Positions 44,814 to 53,960 of a DNA stretch of 64,000 nucleotides are shown piece after piece. The stretch covers positions 2,232,001 to 2,296,000 of the forward strand of contig AP026969.1 in NCBI GenBank assembly GCA_027923965.1, given 5' to 3'. The stretch is from Comamonadaceae bacterium OS-1. Its GTDB lineage: Bacteria; Pseudomonadota; Gammaproteobacteria; Burkholderiales; Burkholderiaceae_C. The notes under the pieces are model-generated. The model did not search any database and was not told the origin of the DNA. It saw only the letters and a list, made by a program, of their open reading frames with translations. The position numbers and the translations under genes are program-made. Each line of letters starts with the position of its first letter. Position 1 is the stretch's first letter.

Positions 44814-45248
44814 ATGTCCTCAAAAACCATTGCCTCCCTCCCTCCCGCTGTCAGGTCCAAGTTACCGGACTCCGAAAAAATCACCATCAACCTCGGTTTT
44901 GTAGACCTGGGCCATATCGACCTGCTGGTGTCTGAGAGCTTCTACGCCAACCGCACCGACTTCATCCGCACGGCCATCCGCAACCAGTTGGCCCAGCATT
45001 CCGATGCGGTGAAACAGGTGGTCGCCCGCAAGATGCTGGTGCTCGGCCTGCAGCACTTCAGCCAGGCCGACCTGCTGGCCGTGCAAGCCGCGAACCAGAA
45101 ATTGCAAATCCGTGTGCTGGGCCTGGCCACCATCGCCCACGACGTACCACCCGAGCTGGCTCTGGCCACTATCGACACCCTGGAGGTGCTGGGTTCTCTG
45201 CAAGCCAGCCCCGAAGTCAAAGCCGCCCTGGCCCACCGTTGTATTTAA
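44814..45248 (+). CDS. Ribbon-helix-helix (CopG-like) regulator
   Basis: 144 residues. After a short arm, KITINLGFVDLGHIDLLVSESFYANRTDFIRTAIRNQL fits a ribbon-helix-helix DNA-binding domain. The remainder (FSQADLLAVQAANQKLQIRVLGLATIAHDVPPELALATIDTLEVLGSLQASPEVKAAL) is an unknown helical domain. The operator at 44773-44799 and close spacing (14 nt) to the esterase gene point to autoregulation of an operon. Confidence 0.82.
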   Translation: MSSKTIASLPPAVRSKLPDSEKITINLGFVDLGHIDLLVSESFYANRTDFIRTAIRNQLAQHSDAVKQVVARKMLVLGLQHFSQADLLAVQAANQKLQIRVLGLATIAHDVPPELALATIDTLEVLGSLQASPEVKAALAHRCI

Positions 45249-45262
45249 AACCGAAAGAATCC

Positions 45263-46387
45263 ATGAGCGCCCTCTTCAAAAAACTCTTCCAGGAAGCCAC
45301 CCGGCTCACCCGCAACGGCAGCCTGCAGGAGGCCACCCGCGCCATCCAGCAGGCGCTGGGGCGCGCAGCAGCACCGTCCGCGCCTGCTGCCAAACCACCC
45401 GCCGCATCCCCATGGAAAGCCACCAGCGATGTCATTGACGTGGTGGCAAGGCCGATACCGCAACCCGTGTCGGAACCCGTGCGCCCGCTGCACACACCCG
45501 TAGAGCCCGCGTCCAACGACGGCCCGGGCGAATTCACCGAAGCCACGTTCACCCACGCAGGCACCGCGCGCAGCTACAAGCTCTACACACCGCCGCACGC
45601 CATCGCCCAACCGGCCCAGCCCTTGCCCCTGGTGCTGATGCTGCACGGCTGCACCCAGAACCCCGACGACTTTGCCGCAGGCACCGGCATGAACGCCCTG
45701 GCGCTGGAACACGGCTTTGTGGTGGTCTACCCCGCGCAGAACCAGAAGGCCAACGCCCAGCGCTGTTGGAACTGGTTCACTCCCGCCGACCAGCAGCGCG
45801 ACACCGGTGAAGCCGCCTGGCTGGCCGCACTGGTGCAGCAAGTCACCCGCATCCGCGCCATCGACCCGGCCTGCGTCTATGTGGCCGGCCTGTCCGCAGG
45901 CGGTGCCATGGCCAGCATCCTGGGCCACACACACCCCGACGTATTTGCCGCCGTGGGCGTGCACTCCGGCCTGGCCTGCGGCGTGGCCAGCAACGTGATC
46001 AGCGCCCTGTCGGTGATGAAAAATGGCCGCAGCCCCGCCGGGGCCACCTCCAACGCGTCGCGCCTGCCCACCATCGTCTTCCACGGTGATGCCGACAAAA
46101 CCGTGCACCCCCACAACGCCGCAGCCGTGCTGCAAACCGCCATCGGCCAGGCCACCACCACCGCCAAAACCAGCGAAGGCCAGGCCGCCCGCGGCCAAAG
46201 CTACACCTGCACCACCTACCAAACCGCCGACGGCAGCAGCATCGCCGAGAACTGGACCCTGCACGGCGCAGGCCACGCCTGGTCGGGCGGCAGCGCCAAA
46301 GGCAGCTACACCGACCCGCTGGGGCCGGATGCGTCAGCCGAGATGTGGCGCTTCTTTGCGGAGCATCCGCGCAAGACAGTGCACTAA
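45263..46387 (+). CDS. PHB depolymerase family esterase (extracellular catalytic type 1)
   Basis: 374 residues from the ATG at 45263. A Pro/Ala-rich N-terminal linker (about 30-90) precedes an alpha/beta-hydrolase with PLVLMLHGCTQNPDDFAAGTGMN, the lipase box AGLSAGGAM (Ser211), VFHGDADKTVHP (acid) and HGAGHAWSG (His). No classical signal peptide is evident, so export is uncertain. Family members hydrolyse short-chain polyhydroxyalkanoates or related esters. Confidence 0.9.
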   Translation: MSALFKKLFQEATRLTRNGSLQEATRAIQQALGRAAAPSAPAAKPPAASPWKATSDVIDVVARPIPQPVSEPVRPLHTPVEPASNDGPGEFTEATFTHAGTARSYKLYTPPHAIAQPAQPLPLVLMLHGCTQNPDDFAAGTGMNALALEHGFVVVYPAQNQKANAQRCWNWFTPADQQRDTGEAAWLAALVQQVTRIRAIDPACVYVAGLSAGGAMASILGHTHPDVFAAVGVHSGLACGVASNVISALSVMKNGRSPAGATSNASRLPTIVFHGDADKTVHPHNAAAVLQTAIGQATTTAKTSEGQAARGQSYTCTTYQTADGSSIAENWTLHGAGHAWSGGSAKGSYTDPLGPDASAEMWRFFAEHPRKTVH

Positions 46388-46417
46388 ACTGCCCGCCCCG
46401 TCTTTGCTTGTGACTCC

Positions 46418-47350
46418 ATGTCCAATTTCCTGACCGCCGCCTTCTACCAGTTCGTCGCCCTGCCCGACTGTCAAATCCTGCAGGCCCCGCTACAGGCCTG
46501 CTGCGAGGCGCACGGGGTCAAGGGCATGGTGCTGCTGGCCACCGAGGGCATCAACGGCACCATCGCCGGGCCGCCCGAGGGCGTGCGGGCGGTGCTGGCC
46601 TGGCTGCGCAGCGACCCGCGGCTGGCGCATCTGCAACACAAGGAGGCCACGGCCAGCCACGATCCGTTCTACCGCATGAAGGTGCGGCTCAAGCGCGAGA
46701 TCGTCACCCTGGGCGTGCCGGGTGTGGACCCGACCCAGTTGGCCGGGCAGTATGTGAAGCCGGCAGACTGGAATGCGCTGATCAGCGACCCGGACGTGGT
46801 GGTGGTGGACACGCGCAACGACTACGAGGTGGCCATCGGCAGCTTTGCGGGCGCGCTGAACCCGCACACCCGCAGCTTCGCCGAGCTGCCCGAATGGGTG
46901 GAACAGGCCCGTTCTGAGGGCCAGCCGTTGGCTAAAAAGCCCAAGGTCGCCATGTTCTGCACCGGGGGCATCCGCTGCGAAAAGTCCACAGCCTACCTGC
47001 GCGCCCAGGGCTTTGACGAGGTCTACCACCTCGAAGGCGGCATCCTGAAATATTTAGAGACCGTGCCTGAGGCCGACAGCCTGTGGCGGGGCCAGTGTTT
47101 TGTGTTTGACGAGCGCGTGTCGGTAGGCCACGGCCTGGTGCCCGGCGGGTTGGAGCTGTGCCGCTCGTGCCGCCACCCGCTGACCGAGGCCGATATGGCA
47201 TCCCCCCAGTTCGAGCGCGGCGTGGCTTGCGCACGCTGTGCCGACCAGACCACCGAAGCCCAAAAGCAAGGCTACCGCGAGCGCGAGCGGCAGATGGCGC
47301 TGGCGGGCGAGCGCCAGACGCTGCACGTCGGTGCCAAGCTGGCCAAATGA
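46418..47350 (+). CDS. trhO: tRNA uridine(34) hydroxylase TrhO (rhodanese-related)
   Basis: 310 residues. The N-terminal UPF0176 domain (LLATEGINGTIAG, residues about 37-50) is followed by a rhodanese-like domain with catalytic Cys181 in CTGGIRC and then a C-terminal cysteine motif (CRSCRHP, CARC). TrhO uses oxygen to hydroxylate uridine 34 of some tRNAs. It overlaps the glutathione transferase gene by 4 nt. Confidence 0.95.
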   Translation: MSNFLTAAFYQFVALPDCQILQAPLQACCEAHGVKGMVLLATEGINGTIAGPPEGVRAVLAWLRSDPRLAHLQHKEATASHDPFYRMKVRLKREIVTLGVPGVDPTQLAGQYVKPADWNALISDPDVVVVDTRNDYEVAIGSFAGALNPHTRSFAELPEWVEQARSEGQPLAKKPKVAMFCTGGIRCEKSTAYLRAQGFDEVYHLEGGILKYLETVPEADSLWRGQCFVFDERVSVGHGLVPGGLELCRSCRHPLTEADMASPQFERGVACARCADQTTEAQKQGYRERERQMALAGERQTLHVGAKLAK

Positions 47351-47994
47351 CGCTGCCCATCCTCTACTCCTTCCGCCGCTGTCCCTACGCCATGCGCGCG
47401 CGGCTGGCGCTGGCGGTGAGCGGCCAAACGGTGGAACTGCGCGAAGTGGTGCTGCGCAACAAGCCGCCCGAGCTGCGGACCGCATCCCCCAAAGCCACCG
47501 TGCCGGTGCTGGTGCTGCCCGATGGCCGGGTCATAGAGCAAAGCCTGGACATCATGCGCTGGGCGTTGGAGCGCCACGACCCGGCGGGCTGGCTGCAGGC
47601 ACCGCTGGCGGAAATGCTGGCGCTGGTAGCCCAGGTAGACGGCCCCTTCAAACACCACCTGGACCGCTACAAATACCCCGGGCGCTATGAAGACGATAGC
47701 TGCTCACGCAGTCTGGACGAGCACAGGGATGCTGTAGGGCATATGCTGGCCGAATGGAACCAGCGCCTGTCCGGGCAGCCCTGCCTGTTCGGCCCCCACC
47801 CTACGCTGGCCGACATGGCCACCGCCCCGTTTGTGCGCCAGTGCGCGCATGTCGATGCCTTCTGGTTTGCCGCCCAGCCCTGGCCGCAGCTGCAAAAGTG
47901 GCTGGCAGATTTTGAAGCGTCCGCACTGTTCGAACAGGTGATGCAGAAGTTTGCGCCGTGGCAGTCCGGCACCGCTGGCATCCCACTGCCTTGA
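47347..47994 (+). CDS. Glutathione S-transferase family protein
   Basis: 215 residues from the ATG overlapping the trhO stop. RCPYAMRARLALAVSG with Cys12 opens the thioredoxin-like domain, and PKATVPVLVLPDGRVIEQSLDIMRWAL is the glutathione-binding region. It appears related to the single-cysteine GST/glutaredoxin 2-like group. Residues about 116-130 (DDSCSRSLDEHRDAVG) are encoded by sequence resembling the dispersed repeat. Its substrate is unknown. Confidence 0.9.
   Translation: MTLPILYSFRRCPYAMRARLALAVSGQTVELREVVLRNKPPELRTASPKATVPVLVLPDGRVIEQSLDIMRWALERHDPAGWLQAPLAEMLALVAQVDGPFKHHLDRYKYPGRYEDDSCSRSLDEHRDAVGHMLAEWNQRLSGQPCLFGPHPTLADMATAPFVRQCAHVDAFWFAAQPWPQLQKWLADFEASALFEQVMQKFAPWQSGTAGIPLP
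47692..47735. repeat. Possible repeat copy inside the glutathione transferase gene
   Basis: GATAGCTGCTCACGCAGTCT and GAGCACAGGGATGCTG resemble the repeat ends ATAGCTGCTCACGCTT and AAGCACGGGCAGCT, but with a changed core that keeps the frame open. Confidence 0.4.
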
Positions 47995-48009
47995 CGACAG
48001 CCATCCCTG

Positions 48010-48768
48010 TTGAGTACACCTACTTGCAATACTTACTTTATTCAGCAACAAAGCACAGGGGGCGCACAGCGCTGTTTCCATGCCCCAGACCCACAATGGG
48101 GAATGTCTGGTCAGCCTCCTGATAGCCACCACATTCGAAACACTTTGATTGCGGCAGCGCAGCAGCGGCGCATAAGCTCCCCCGATGCCGCTGCAGGCAT
48201 GTGCCTGACTGCGTCGATCGAGTTTGCACTGGCCGCCAGGAAGCTGGCACCTTTGCAGTTGGTGCGCTGGCGAGTGGTCAAAGACCCGGCCTATTGCGAG
48301 CACTGGGCGATATGCTTCACCGAGGGCGAGGTTTTGGACCTGACGCATGTGCAGGTCGATGGCGATGCCCGGCCCGTACACGCCCTGGGCACCTACCCGG
48401 CCCACTACCGCCACCCCAGGCTGTACCCCTGCGAGTTGCTCACAGAACTGTTTGCGCAAGACGGTAGGGCGGTGTATTGGCATACCTTGGCACGTGCCCG
48501 GCTGCGCATCCACGGGTTTGATATCCGCCAGGCGCGGTGGCCCCAGAAGCCGGTGGAGCTGGTGCGTGCTGGCGGTGACTTGCTGCGCTACGCGTTGGTC
48601 ACCGCAGGCCATGCCTTGTTCGAGCGCCTGCTGGCCCGCCATACCCATTTGCGGCAGACGGCCCGTACGGCCCGTACGGCACTGGGCAAAGTTGTTGACG
48701 AACCCCCAGAACTTTTCCAAAGAGCAACATCGCTCCACCCTGCGAGCGCGGATGGCGCGGATCGGTGA
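48010..48768 (+). CDS. Protein of unknown function with possible Cys-His-Asp triad
   Basis: 252 residues from a TTG (the first ATG is at 48103, giving 221). No known family was recognised. GMCLTASIEFALAARKLAPLQL (Cys65), CEHWAICF (His98) and LDLTHVQVDGD (Asp110) are spaced like the Cys-His-Asp of papain-fold transglutaminase-like enzymes. The rest is Arg-rich and ends RATSLHPASADGADR. Located 15 nt after the glutathione transferase gene, which may be an operon partner. The enzymatic idea is inference from spacing only. Confidence 0.6.
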   Translation: MSTPTCNTYFIQQQSTGGAQRCFHAPDPQWGMSGQPPDSHHIRNTLIAAAQQRRISSPDAAAGMCLTASIEFALAARKLAPLQLVRWRVVKDPAYCEHWAICFTEGEVLDLTHVQVDGDARPVHALGTYPAHYRHPRLYPCELLTELFAQDGRAVYWHTLARARLRIHGFDIRQARWPQKPVELVRAGGDLLRYALVTAGHALFERLLARHTHLRQTARTARTALGKVVDEPPELFQRATSLHPASADGADR

Positions 48769-48784
48769 AGCGGCCCGCCCTGGC

Positions 48785-49897
48785 CTACAGCGCCTTGAGC
48801 CCCATCAGCAGCAGCCCGGCCGCCAAAAAGCTGCCCTGCAGGCGCAAGGCCGAGGGCATGCTGATCAGGCGGGTTTCCACGTTGCGGTACAGCCACTGGC
48901 CCGAGCGCAGCGACAGCGCAAACGCCAGCAACATGCCCGCCGCATTCATCCACGGCTGGGTGGGGAAATACTGGGCAAACACGGTGTTGACCAGCAGGCA
49001 CACCGAAAAGTGCACCAGAAACACCGAGTACGACATCTGTCCCAGGCGCTGCACCCGCGGCAGCGGCGACCACTGGCGCGCCCAGGGACTGGCCTGCAAC
49101 ACGCCCAGCACCAGGGCGGTGACCAGGGCCACGGCGATGCGTTCGCGGTAGTCCAGCACCAGGGCCGTCAGTCCCAGCAAGGCCAGGGCGACCAGCCAGG
49201 CCCAGGGCCGGGCACTGCGCCCCGCCCAGAACGCCAGCATGCCCATGCCGTAGGCCCCGGCAAAGTACAGGCCCAGGGTGTCGAAATTGGCGTCCAGATT
49301 GAAGTACAACAGCGAGGCGCTGGTCAGCACCACCACCAGCACCGGGGCCAGCCAACGGGCAGACCCGCGCCGGGCCACAGCCAGCACCAGTACGGCCAGC
49401 ACAAACAACTGGAAGTCGATGGCCACGTACCAGACCCCGGCCGACAGGGCTTCATAACCCAGCAGGTCCTGCAGCATGAACACATGGGCCAGCAACTGGG
49501 GCAGCGAGGGCTCGCCGGGGATGGACGGATGCTCCATGCCGTAACGCGCCACTTCCGCCGCCAGAAGGCCAAACAGCAGCGCCGCCAGGTACGGGGTGGA
49601 CAGGCGCACAAAACGCCGCTGCACCTGCTGCCAGGACCCTTCAAACCGGGCCACGCCCTCCGGGGCCAGGGTGCTGGCCGCCAAATAGCCACCCAGTACC
49701 AGAAACACCTGCACCGCCATGCGCCCATAGCTGAACAGCCAGTCCATCAGTTCGCTGGCCAACGGGTAGGCGGTGGTCGACATAGGGCCGTAAAACACCA
49801 GATGGTGGGCCACGATGAGCATGCAGGCCAGGCCTTTGAGAACATCCAACAAGGGAATGCGGGAAGCGCGGGAAGTGCTGGGTGTAGAAATCGGCAT
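48785..49897 (-). CDS. Acyltransferase family 3 membrane protein (OafA-like)
   Basis: 370 residues from the ATG at 49897, ten or so membrane helices. RIPLLDVLKGLACMLIVAHHLVFYG carries the conserved His near the N-terminus of acyltransferase 3 proteins, followed by AVQVFLVLGGYLAAST and later GQMSYSVFLVHFSVCLLVNTVF. Family members O-acetylate surface sugars or lipids. It is convergent with the unknown gene at 48010. The acceptor is unknown. Confidence 0.9.
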   Translation of the reverse strand: MPISTPSTSRASRIPLLDVLKGLACMLIVAHHLVFYGPMSTTAYPLASELMDWLFSYGRMAVQVFLVLGGYLAASTLAPEGVARFEGSWQQVQRRFVRLSTPYLAALLFGLLAAEVARYGMEHPSIPGEPSLPQLLAHVFMLQDLLGYEALSAGVWYVAIDFQLFVLAVLVLAVARRGSARWLAPVLVVVLTSASLLYFNLDANFDTLGLYFAGAYGMGMLAFWAGRSARPWAWLVALALLGLTALVLDYRERIAVALVTALVLGVLQASPWARQWSPLPRVQRLGQMSYSVFLVHFSVCLLVNTVFAQYFPTQPWMNAAGMLLAFALSLRSGQWLYRNVETRLISMPSALRLQGSFLAAGLLLMGLKAL

Positions 49898-49977
49898 CGT
49901 CACAAACAACGTCCGCCCGCCGCGGGCAGTGCAACGGCGGGCGGACAGGTATCAGAGGCGCAGCGCGCCGGTAAAAA

Positions 49978-50934
49978 TTAGGAACACAGCCGGGCTTTGG
50001 CCTCGGCGTATTCGCGGAAAAGCTGGGCGACATAGTCGGCCACGGGCTGGATTTTACGGACTGCGCCGATTCCCTGCCCGCAGCCCCAAATATCCTTCCA
50101 GGCCTTGGCCGCCGTGTCGCCCCCAAAATTCATCTTGGTGGGGTCGCTTTCGGGCAGGTTGTCGGGGTCCAGGCCGGCCGCGCGGATGCTGGGTGCGAGG
50201 TAGTTGCCGTGCACGCCGGTGAACAGGTTGCTCAGCACGATATCGTCCGAATCGCCGTCCACCACCGCCTGCTTGTAGGCCAGCGCCGCCCGCGCTTCGG
50301 TGGTGGCGATGAAGGCCGAGCCGATATAGGCAAAGTCGGCCCCCATGGCCTGGGCCGCCAGCACCGCGCCGCCGGTGGCGATCGAGCCGCTCAGGGCCAG
50401 CGGGCCGTCGAACCACTCGCGGATCTCCTGGATGAGTGCAAACGGGCTCTTGATGCCCGCATGGCCGCCGGCGCCGGTGGCCACGGCGATCAGGCCGTCG
50501 GCACCCTTCTCGATCGCCTTGTGGGCAAACTTGTTGTTGATGATGTCGTGCAACACCACGCCGCCGTAGCTGTGGGCTGCGGCGTTGATGTCTTCGCGCG
50601 CACCCAGCGAGGTGATGACGATGGGCACCTTGAACTTCACGCAGGCCTGCATGTCGTGCTCCAGCCGGTCGTTGGACTTGTGCACGATCTGGTTGATGGC
50701 AAACGGCGCGGCCGGTTTGTCGGGGTGGGCCAGGTTGTAGGCCGCCAGGGTCTCGGTGATCTCGGCCAGCCAGTCGTCCAGCTGCGCGGCCGGGCGGGCG
50801 TTGAGCGACGGCATGGAGCCCACCACCCCGGCAATGCACTGCGCAATCACCATCTGCGGCGTGCTAACGATGAACATCGGCGAGGCGATGACGGGCAGCG
50901 GCAAGGCGCTCAGAGCGGCGGGAAGCTTGGACAT
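49978..50934 (-). CDS. Nitronate monooxygenase family protein
   Basis: 318 residues, a TIM-barrel FMN protein. LPLPVIASPMFIVSTPQMVIAQCIAGVVGSMPSLNAR, VIVTSLGAR-type strand VPIVITSLGAR, GADGLIAVATGAGGHAG and SGSIATGGAVLAAQAMGADFAYIGSAF are the family motifs. These enzymes oxidise nitronates such as propionate 3-nitronate to limit toxicity. A dispersed repeat precedes the gene. Located between the acyltransferase and a long acyl-CoA dehydrogenase. Confidence 0.92.
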   Translation of the reverse strand: MSKLPAALSALPLPVIASPMFIVSTPQMVIAQCIAGVVGSMPSLNARPAAQLDDWLAEITETLAAYNLAHPDKPAAPFAINQIVHKSNDRLEHDMQACVKFKVPIVITSLGAREDINAAAHSYGGVVLHDIINNKFAHKAIEKGADGLIAVATGAGGHAGIKSPFALIQEIREWFDGPLALSGSIATGGAVLAAQAMGADFAYIGSAFIATTEARAALAYKQAVVDGDSDDIVLSNLFTGVHGNYLAPSIRAAGLDPDNLPESDPTKMNFGGDTAAKAWKDIWGCGQGIGAVRKIQPVADYVAQLFREYAEAKARLCS

Positions 50935-50949
50935 TTCATCTCCAGATTA

Positions 50950-51016
50950 TTTTTTATAAGAAATCAGGCTCTAGCGCTTATTCCATAAGCGTGACAAGCT
51001 ACTTAATGTGTAGCAA
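50950..51016. repeat. Dispersed palindromic intergenic repeat
   Basis: AAATCAGGCTCTAGCGCTTA and TTCCATAAGCGTGACAAGCT, then ACTTAATGTGTAGCAA. A typical full copy between two genes transcribed in the same direction. Confidence 0.85.
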
Positions 51017-52807
51017 TCAGTATGCATCCAAAGCCAAGGCCGTCACGCTGTCTGCGCCTTCCACAATGCTATCGCGCAGGCTTTGGGCGGCCACCAGCAC
51101 GTGGTCGGCATAAAAGCGCGCGGTGCTGATCTTGGCCTGCATGAAGGCCGTGTCTTCGCCCTTGGCCAGCAGTTCCTCGGCTACCAACAGCGAGCGCCCC
51201 AATTGCCAACCGGCCACCAGCTTGCCCGCCAGCATCAGGTAGGGCACGCTGCCCGCAAACACGGCATTGGGCTGGGTTTTGGCCTGGGTCACCACAAAGG
51301 TCACCACGTCCAAAAAGGCGGTGCGGGCGGCTTTCAGACGGCGGGCCACGGCCACCGCATCGGCGCTGCCGCTCTGGGCCAGCGCGGTTTCGGTCACCAC
51401 GATCTGGCGCGCGATGGCCTTGGCCGTGGCACCGGCATCGCGCAGGGTTTTGCGACCCACCAAATCATTGGCCTGGATGGCGGTGGTGCCTTCGTAGATG
51501 CTCAGAATCTTGGCATCGCGCAGGTACTGGGCGGCCCCGGTTTCTTCGATAAAGCCCATGCCGCCGTGCACCTGCACGCCCAGCGAGGCCACGTCCAGGC
51601 TCATTTCGGTGCTATAGCCCTTCACCAGGGGCACCAGGAACTCATAGATCGCCTGGTTTTGCTGGCGGGTCTCAGCCTCAGGATGGTGGTGGGCGATGTC
51701 GTAGGCCGCCGCCGCCGCCATGGCCATGGCGCGGCAGCCCTGGGTGTGGCCGCGCATGGTCATCAGCATGCGCTGCACGTCGGGGTGGTGGATGATGGCC
51801 ACGCTGGCCTTGACGCTGCCATCCACCGGACGGCTTTGCACCCGGTCTTTGGCAAACTGCACCGCCGTTTGGTAGGCCCGTTCGGCCACTGCAATGCCTT
51901 GCACGCCCACGGCGTAGCGGGCGGCGTTCATCATGATGAACATGTACTCCAGGCCGCGGTTTTCTTCGCCCACCAGGAAACCCACAGCACCGCCGTGATC
52001 GCCGTACTGCAGCACCGCCGTGGGGCTGGCCTTGATGCCCAGCTTGTGCTCGATGCTGACGCAGTGCACGTCGTTGCGCGCGCCCAGCGTGCCATCGGCG
52101 TTGACCAGAAACTTCGGCACCACAAACAGGCTGATGCCCTTCACGCCCTCGGGCGCACCGCTCACCCGCGCCAGCACCAGATGGACGATGTTTTCGGCCA
52201 TGTCGTGCTCACCCCAGGTGATGAAAATCTTGGTACCAAACACCTTGTAGCTGCCATCGCCGACCGGTTCGGCGCGGCTGCGCACCATGGCCAGGTCGCT
52301 ACCGGCCTGCGGCTCGGTCAGGTTCATGGTGCCGGTCCATTCGCCGCTGACCAGCTTTTCCAGGTAGGTGGCCTTGAGCGCGTCGGAGCCCGCCGTCAGC
52401 AGCGCCTCGATCGCGCCGTCGCTCAGCAAAGGGCACAGCGCAAAGCTCAGGTTGGCGCTGTTGCACATTTCCACGCAGGCCGCGCCAATCGACTTGGGCA
52501 AGCCCGCACCACCGTAGTCCGCCGGATGCTGCAGGCCCTGCCAGCCGCCTTCGGCAAACTGCTTGAACGCGGCCTTGAAGCCGGGCGTGGCCGTAACCAC
52601 GCCGTCTTTCCAGGTAGAAGGGTTCTGGTCGCCCACCCAGTTCAGCGGAGCCAGCACACCCTCGTTGAATTTGGCCGCCTCTTCCAGCACCGCCTGGGCC
52701 GTGTCCAGCCCCGCGTCTTCAAAGCCCGGCAGTGCAGCGATATGGTCGATGCGGGCCAGGTGCTGGATGTTGAACAGCATGTCTTTCAGCGGGGCGGTGT
52801 AGCTCAT
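51017..52807 (-). CDS. Acyl-CoA dehydrogenase with extended C-terminal domain
   Basis: 596 residues, the type with an extra C-terminal domain seen near etfBA in Burkholderiales. NLTEPQAGSDLAMVRSRAE and SPTAVLQYGDHGGAVGFLVGEENRGLEYMFIMMNAARYAVG are present, with LGVQVHGGMGFIEETGAAQYLRDAKILSIYEGTTAIQANDLVGRKTL near the middle. The Glu of EETGAAQ or YEGTTA is the catalytic-base candidate. GGAG precedes the ATG. The electrons go to EtfAB encoded upstream. Confidence 0.95.
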   Translation of the reverse strand: MSYTAPLKDMLFNIQHLARIDHIAALPGFEDAGLDTAQAVLEEAAKFNEGVLAPLNWVGDQNPSTWKDGVVTATPGFKAAFKQFAEGGWQGLQHPADYGGAGLPKSIGAACVEMCNSANLSFALCPLLSDGAIEALLTAGSDALKATYLEKLVSGEWTGTMNLTEPQAGSDLAMVRSRAEPVGDGSYKVFGTKIFITWGEHDMAENIVHLVLARVSGAPEGVKGISLFVVPKFLVNADGTLGARNDVHCVSIEHKLGIKASPTAVLQYGDHGGAVGFLVGEENRGLEYMFIMMNAARYAVGVQGIAVAERAYQTAVQFAKDRVQSRPVDGSVKASVAIIHHPDVQRMLMTMRGHTQGCRAMAMAAAAAYDIAHHHPEAETRQQNQAIYEFLVPLVKGYSTEMSLDVASLGVQVHGGMGFIEETGAAQYLRDAKILSIYEGTTAIQANDLVGRKTLRDAGATAKAIARQIVVTETALAQSGSADAVAVARRLKAARTAFLDVVTFVVTQAKTQPNAVFAGSVPYLMLAGKLVAGWQLGRSLLVAEELLAKGEDTAFMQAKISTARFYADHVLVAAQSLRDSIVEGADSVTALALDAY

Positions 52808-52936
52808 GGGGTGTCTCCGGGATCAAAAATAGGTACAAAAAAAGCACCTCGCAGGATGCCTTGTCTTGCTGTTTTGCACCTTACAGAGGAAATCCACCCA
52901 AGCTGGCAGAACCCACACTTTCCAGAAACACCGCAG

Positions 52937-53018
52937 AACTGGCTTTGCCAGGCTGCTGGTGTTGCCCCCTGCAAGGGGGTTGGAGAAAGATGCGAAGCAC
53001 TGAAGCCTGGGGGTGTGC
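52937..53018. repeat. Second type of dispersed repeat (CCCCCTGCAAGGGGG hairpin)
   Basis: GGCTTTGCCAGGCTGCTGG and then CCCCCTGCAAGGGGG (52965-52979), ending GCCTGGGGGTG. I recognise this unit as recurring in Comamonadaceae genomes, often near gene ends. It may also terminate etfA transcription. Confidence 0.6.
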
Positions 53019-53026
53019 TTTTTACA

Positions 53027-53959
53027 TTACAGCGCCTTAACCAGTTCTGGAACGGCCACAAACAAGTCCGCTACCAGCCCATAGTCGGCCACGCTGAAGA
53101 TCGGCGCTTCTTCGTCCTTGTTGATGGCCACGATGACCTTGCTGTCCTTCATGCCCGCCAAGTGCTGGATGGCACCCGAGATCCCTGCAGCCACGTACAA
53201 CTGCGGTGCCACGATCTTGCCGGTCTGGCCCACTTGCCAGTCGTTCGGCGCGTAGCCTGCGTCCACGGCAGCGCGGGATGCACCCAGGGCCGCACCCAGC
53301 TTGTCGGCCAGCGGCACCATGACTTCGTTGAACTTCTCGGCACTGCCCAGGGCCCGGCCACCGGACACGATGATCTTGGCGGCGGTGAGCTCGGGGCGGT
53401 CGTTCTTGGCGATCTCGCTGCCCAGGAAGCTGGATTTACCGGCATCGGCTACTGCGCTGAGCACTTCCACGGCGGCAGAGCCACCGGTGGCGGCAGCCGG
53501 GTCGAAGCCGGTGGTGCGCACGGTGAGTACCTTGGTGCCGTCCAGGCTTTGCACGGTGGCGATGGCATTACCGGCGTAGATGGGGCGCTCGAAGGTGTCG
53601 GCACTGATCACCTTGGTCACGTCGCTGATCTGGCCCACGTCCAGCTTGGCGGCCACGCGGGGGGCGATGTTCTTGCCCGAGGCGGTGGCGGGGAAGACGA
53701 TGTGGCTGTAGCCAGAGGCCAGTGCCAGCACCTGGGCGGTGACGTTTTCGGCCAGGCCGTGTGCAAACCCGGGGGCATCGGCGTGCAGCACTTTGGCGAC
53801 ACCGGCGATCTGGGCGGCAGCGGCGGCAGCCGCACCGGCGTTGGAGCCAGCAATCAGCACGTGCACATCGCCTCCGCAGGCGAGTGCGGCGGTGACGGTG
53901 TTCAGGGTCGCGCCTTTGACGCTGGCGTTGTCGTGTTCGGCTATTACGAGAGTCGTCAT
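53027..53959 (-). CDS. etfA: Electron transfer flavoprotein alpha subunit
   Basis: 310 residues. [22 protein letters not shown] at the start, and the FAD-binding C-terminal domain with [57 protein letters not shown] and [11 protein letters not shown]. It sits 1 nt after etfB. Together they pass electrons from acyl-CoA dehydrogenases to the respiratory quinone pool. Confidence 0.97.
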   Translation of the reverse strand: MTTLVIAEHDNASVKGATLNTVTAALACGGDVHVLIAGSNAGAAAAAAAQIAGVAKVLHADAPGFAHGLAENVTAQVLALASGYSHIVFPATASGKNIAPRVAAKLDVGQISDVTKVISADTFERPIYAGNAIATVQSLDGTKVLTVRTTGFDPAAATGGSAAVEVLSAVADAGKSSFLGSEIAKNDRPELTAAKIIVSGGRALGSAEKFNEVMVPLADKLGAALGASRAAVDAGYAPNDWQVGQTGKIVAPQLYVAAGISGAIQHLAGMKDSKVIVAINKDEEAPIFSVADYGLVADLFVAVPELVKAL

Positions 53960-53960
53960 G

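Noticed and set aside
48347..49981. Plus-strand ORF of 544 codons across the acyltransferase region
   Set aside because: Antisense to the acyltransferase gene and overlapping the unknown gene in another frame; a shadow.
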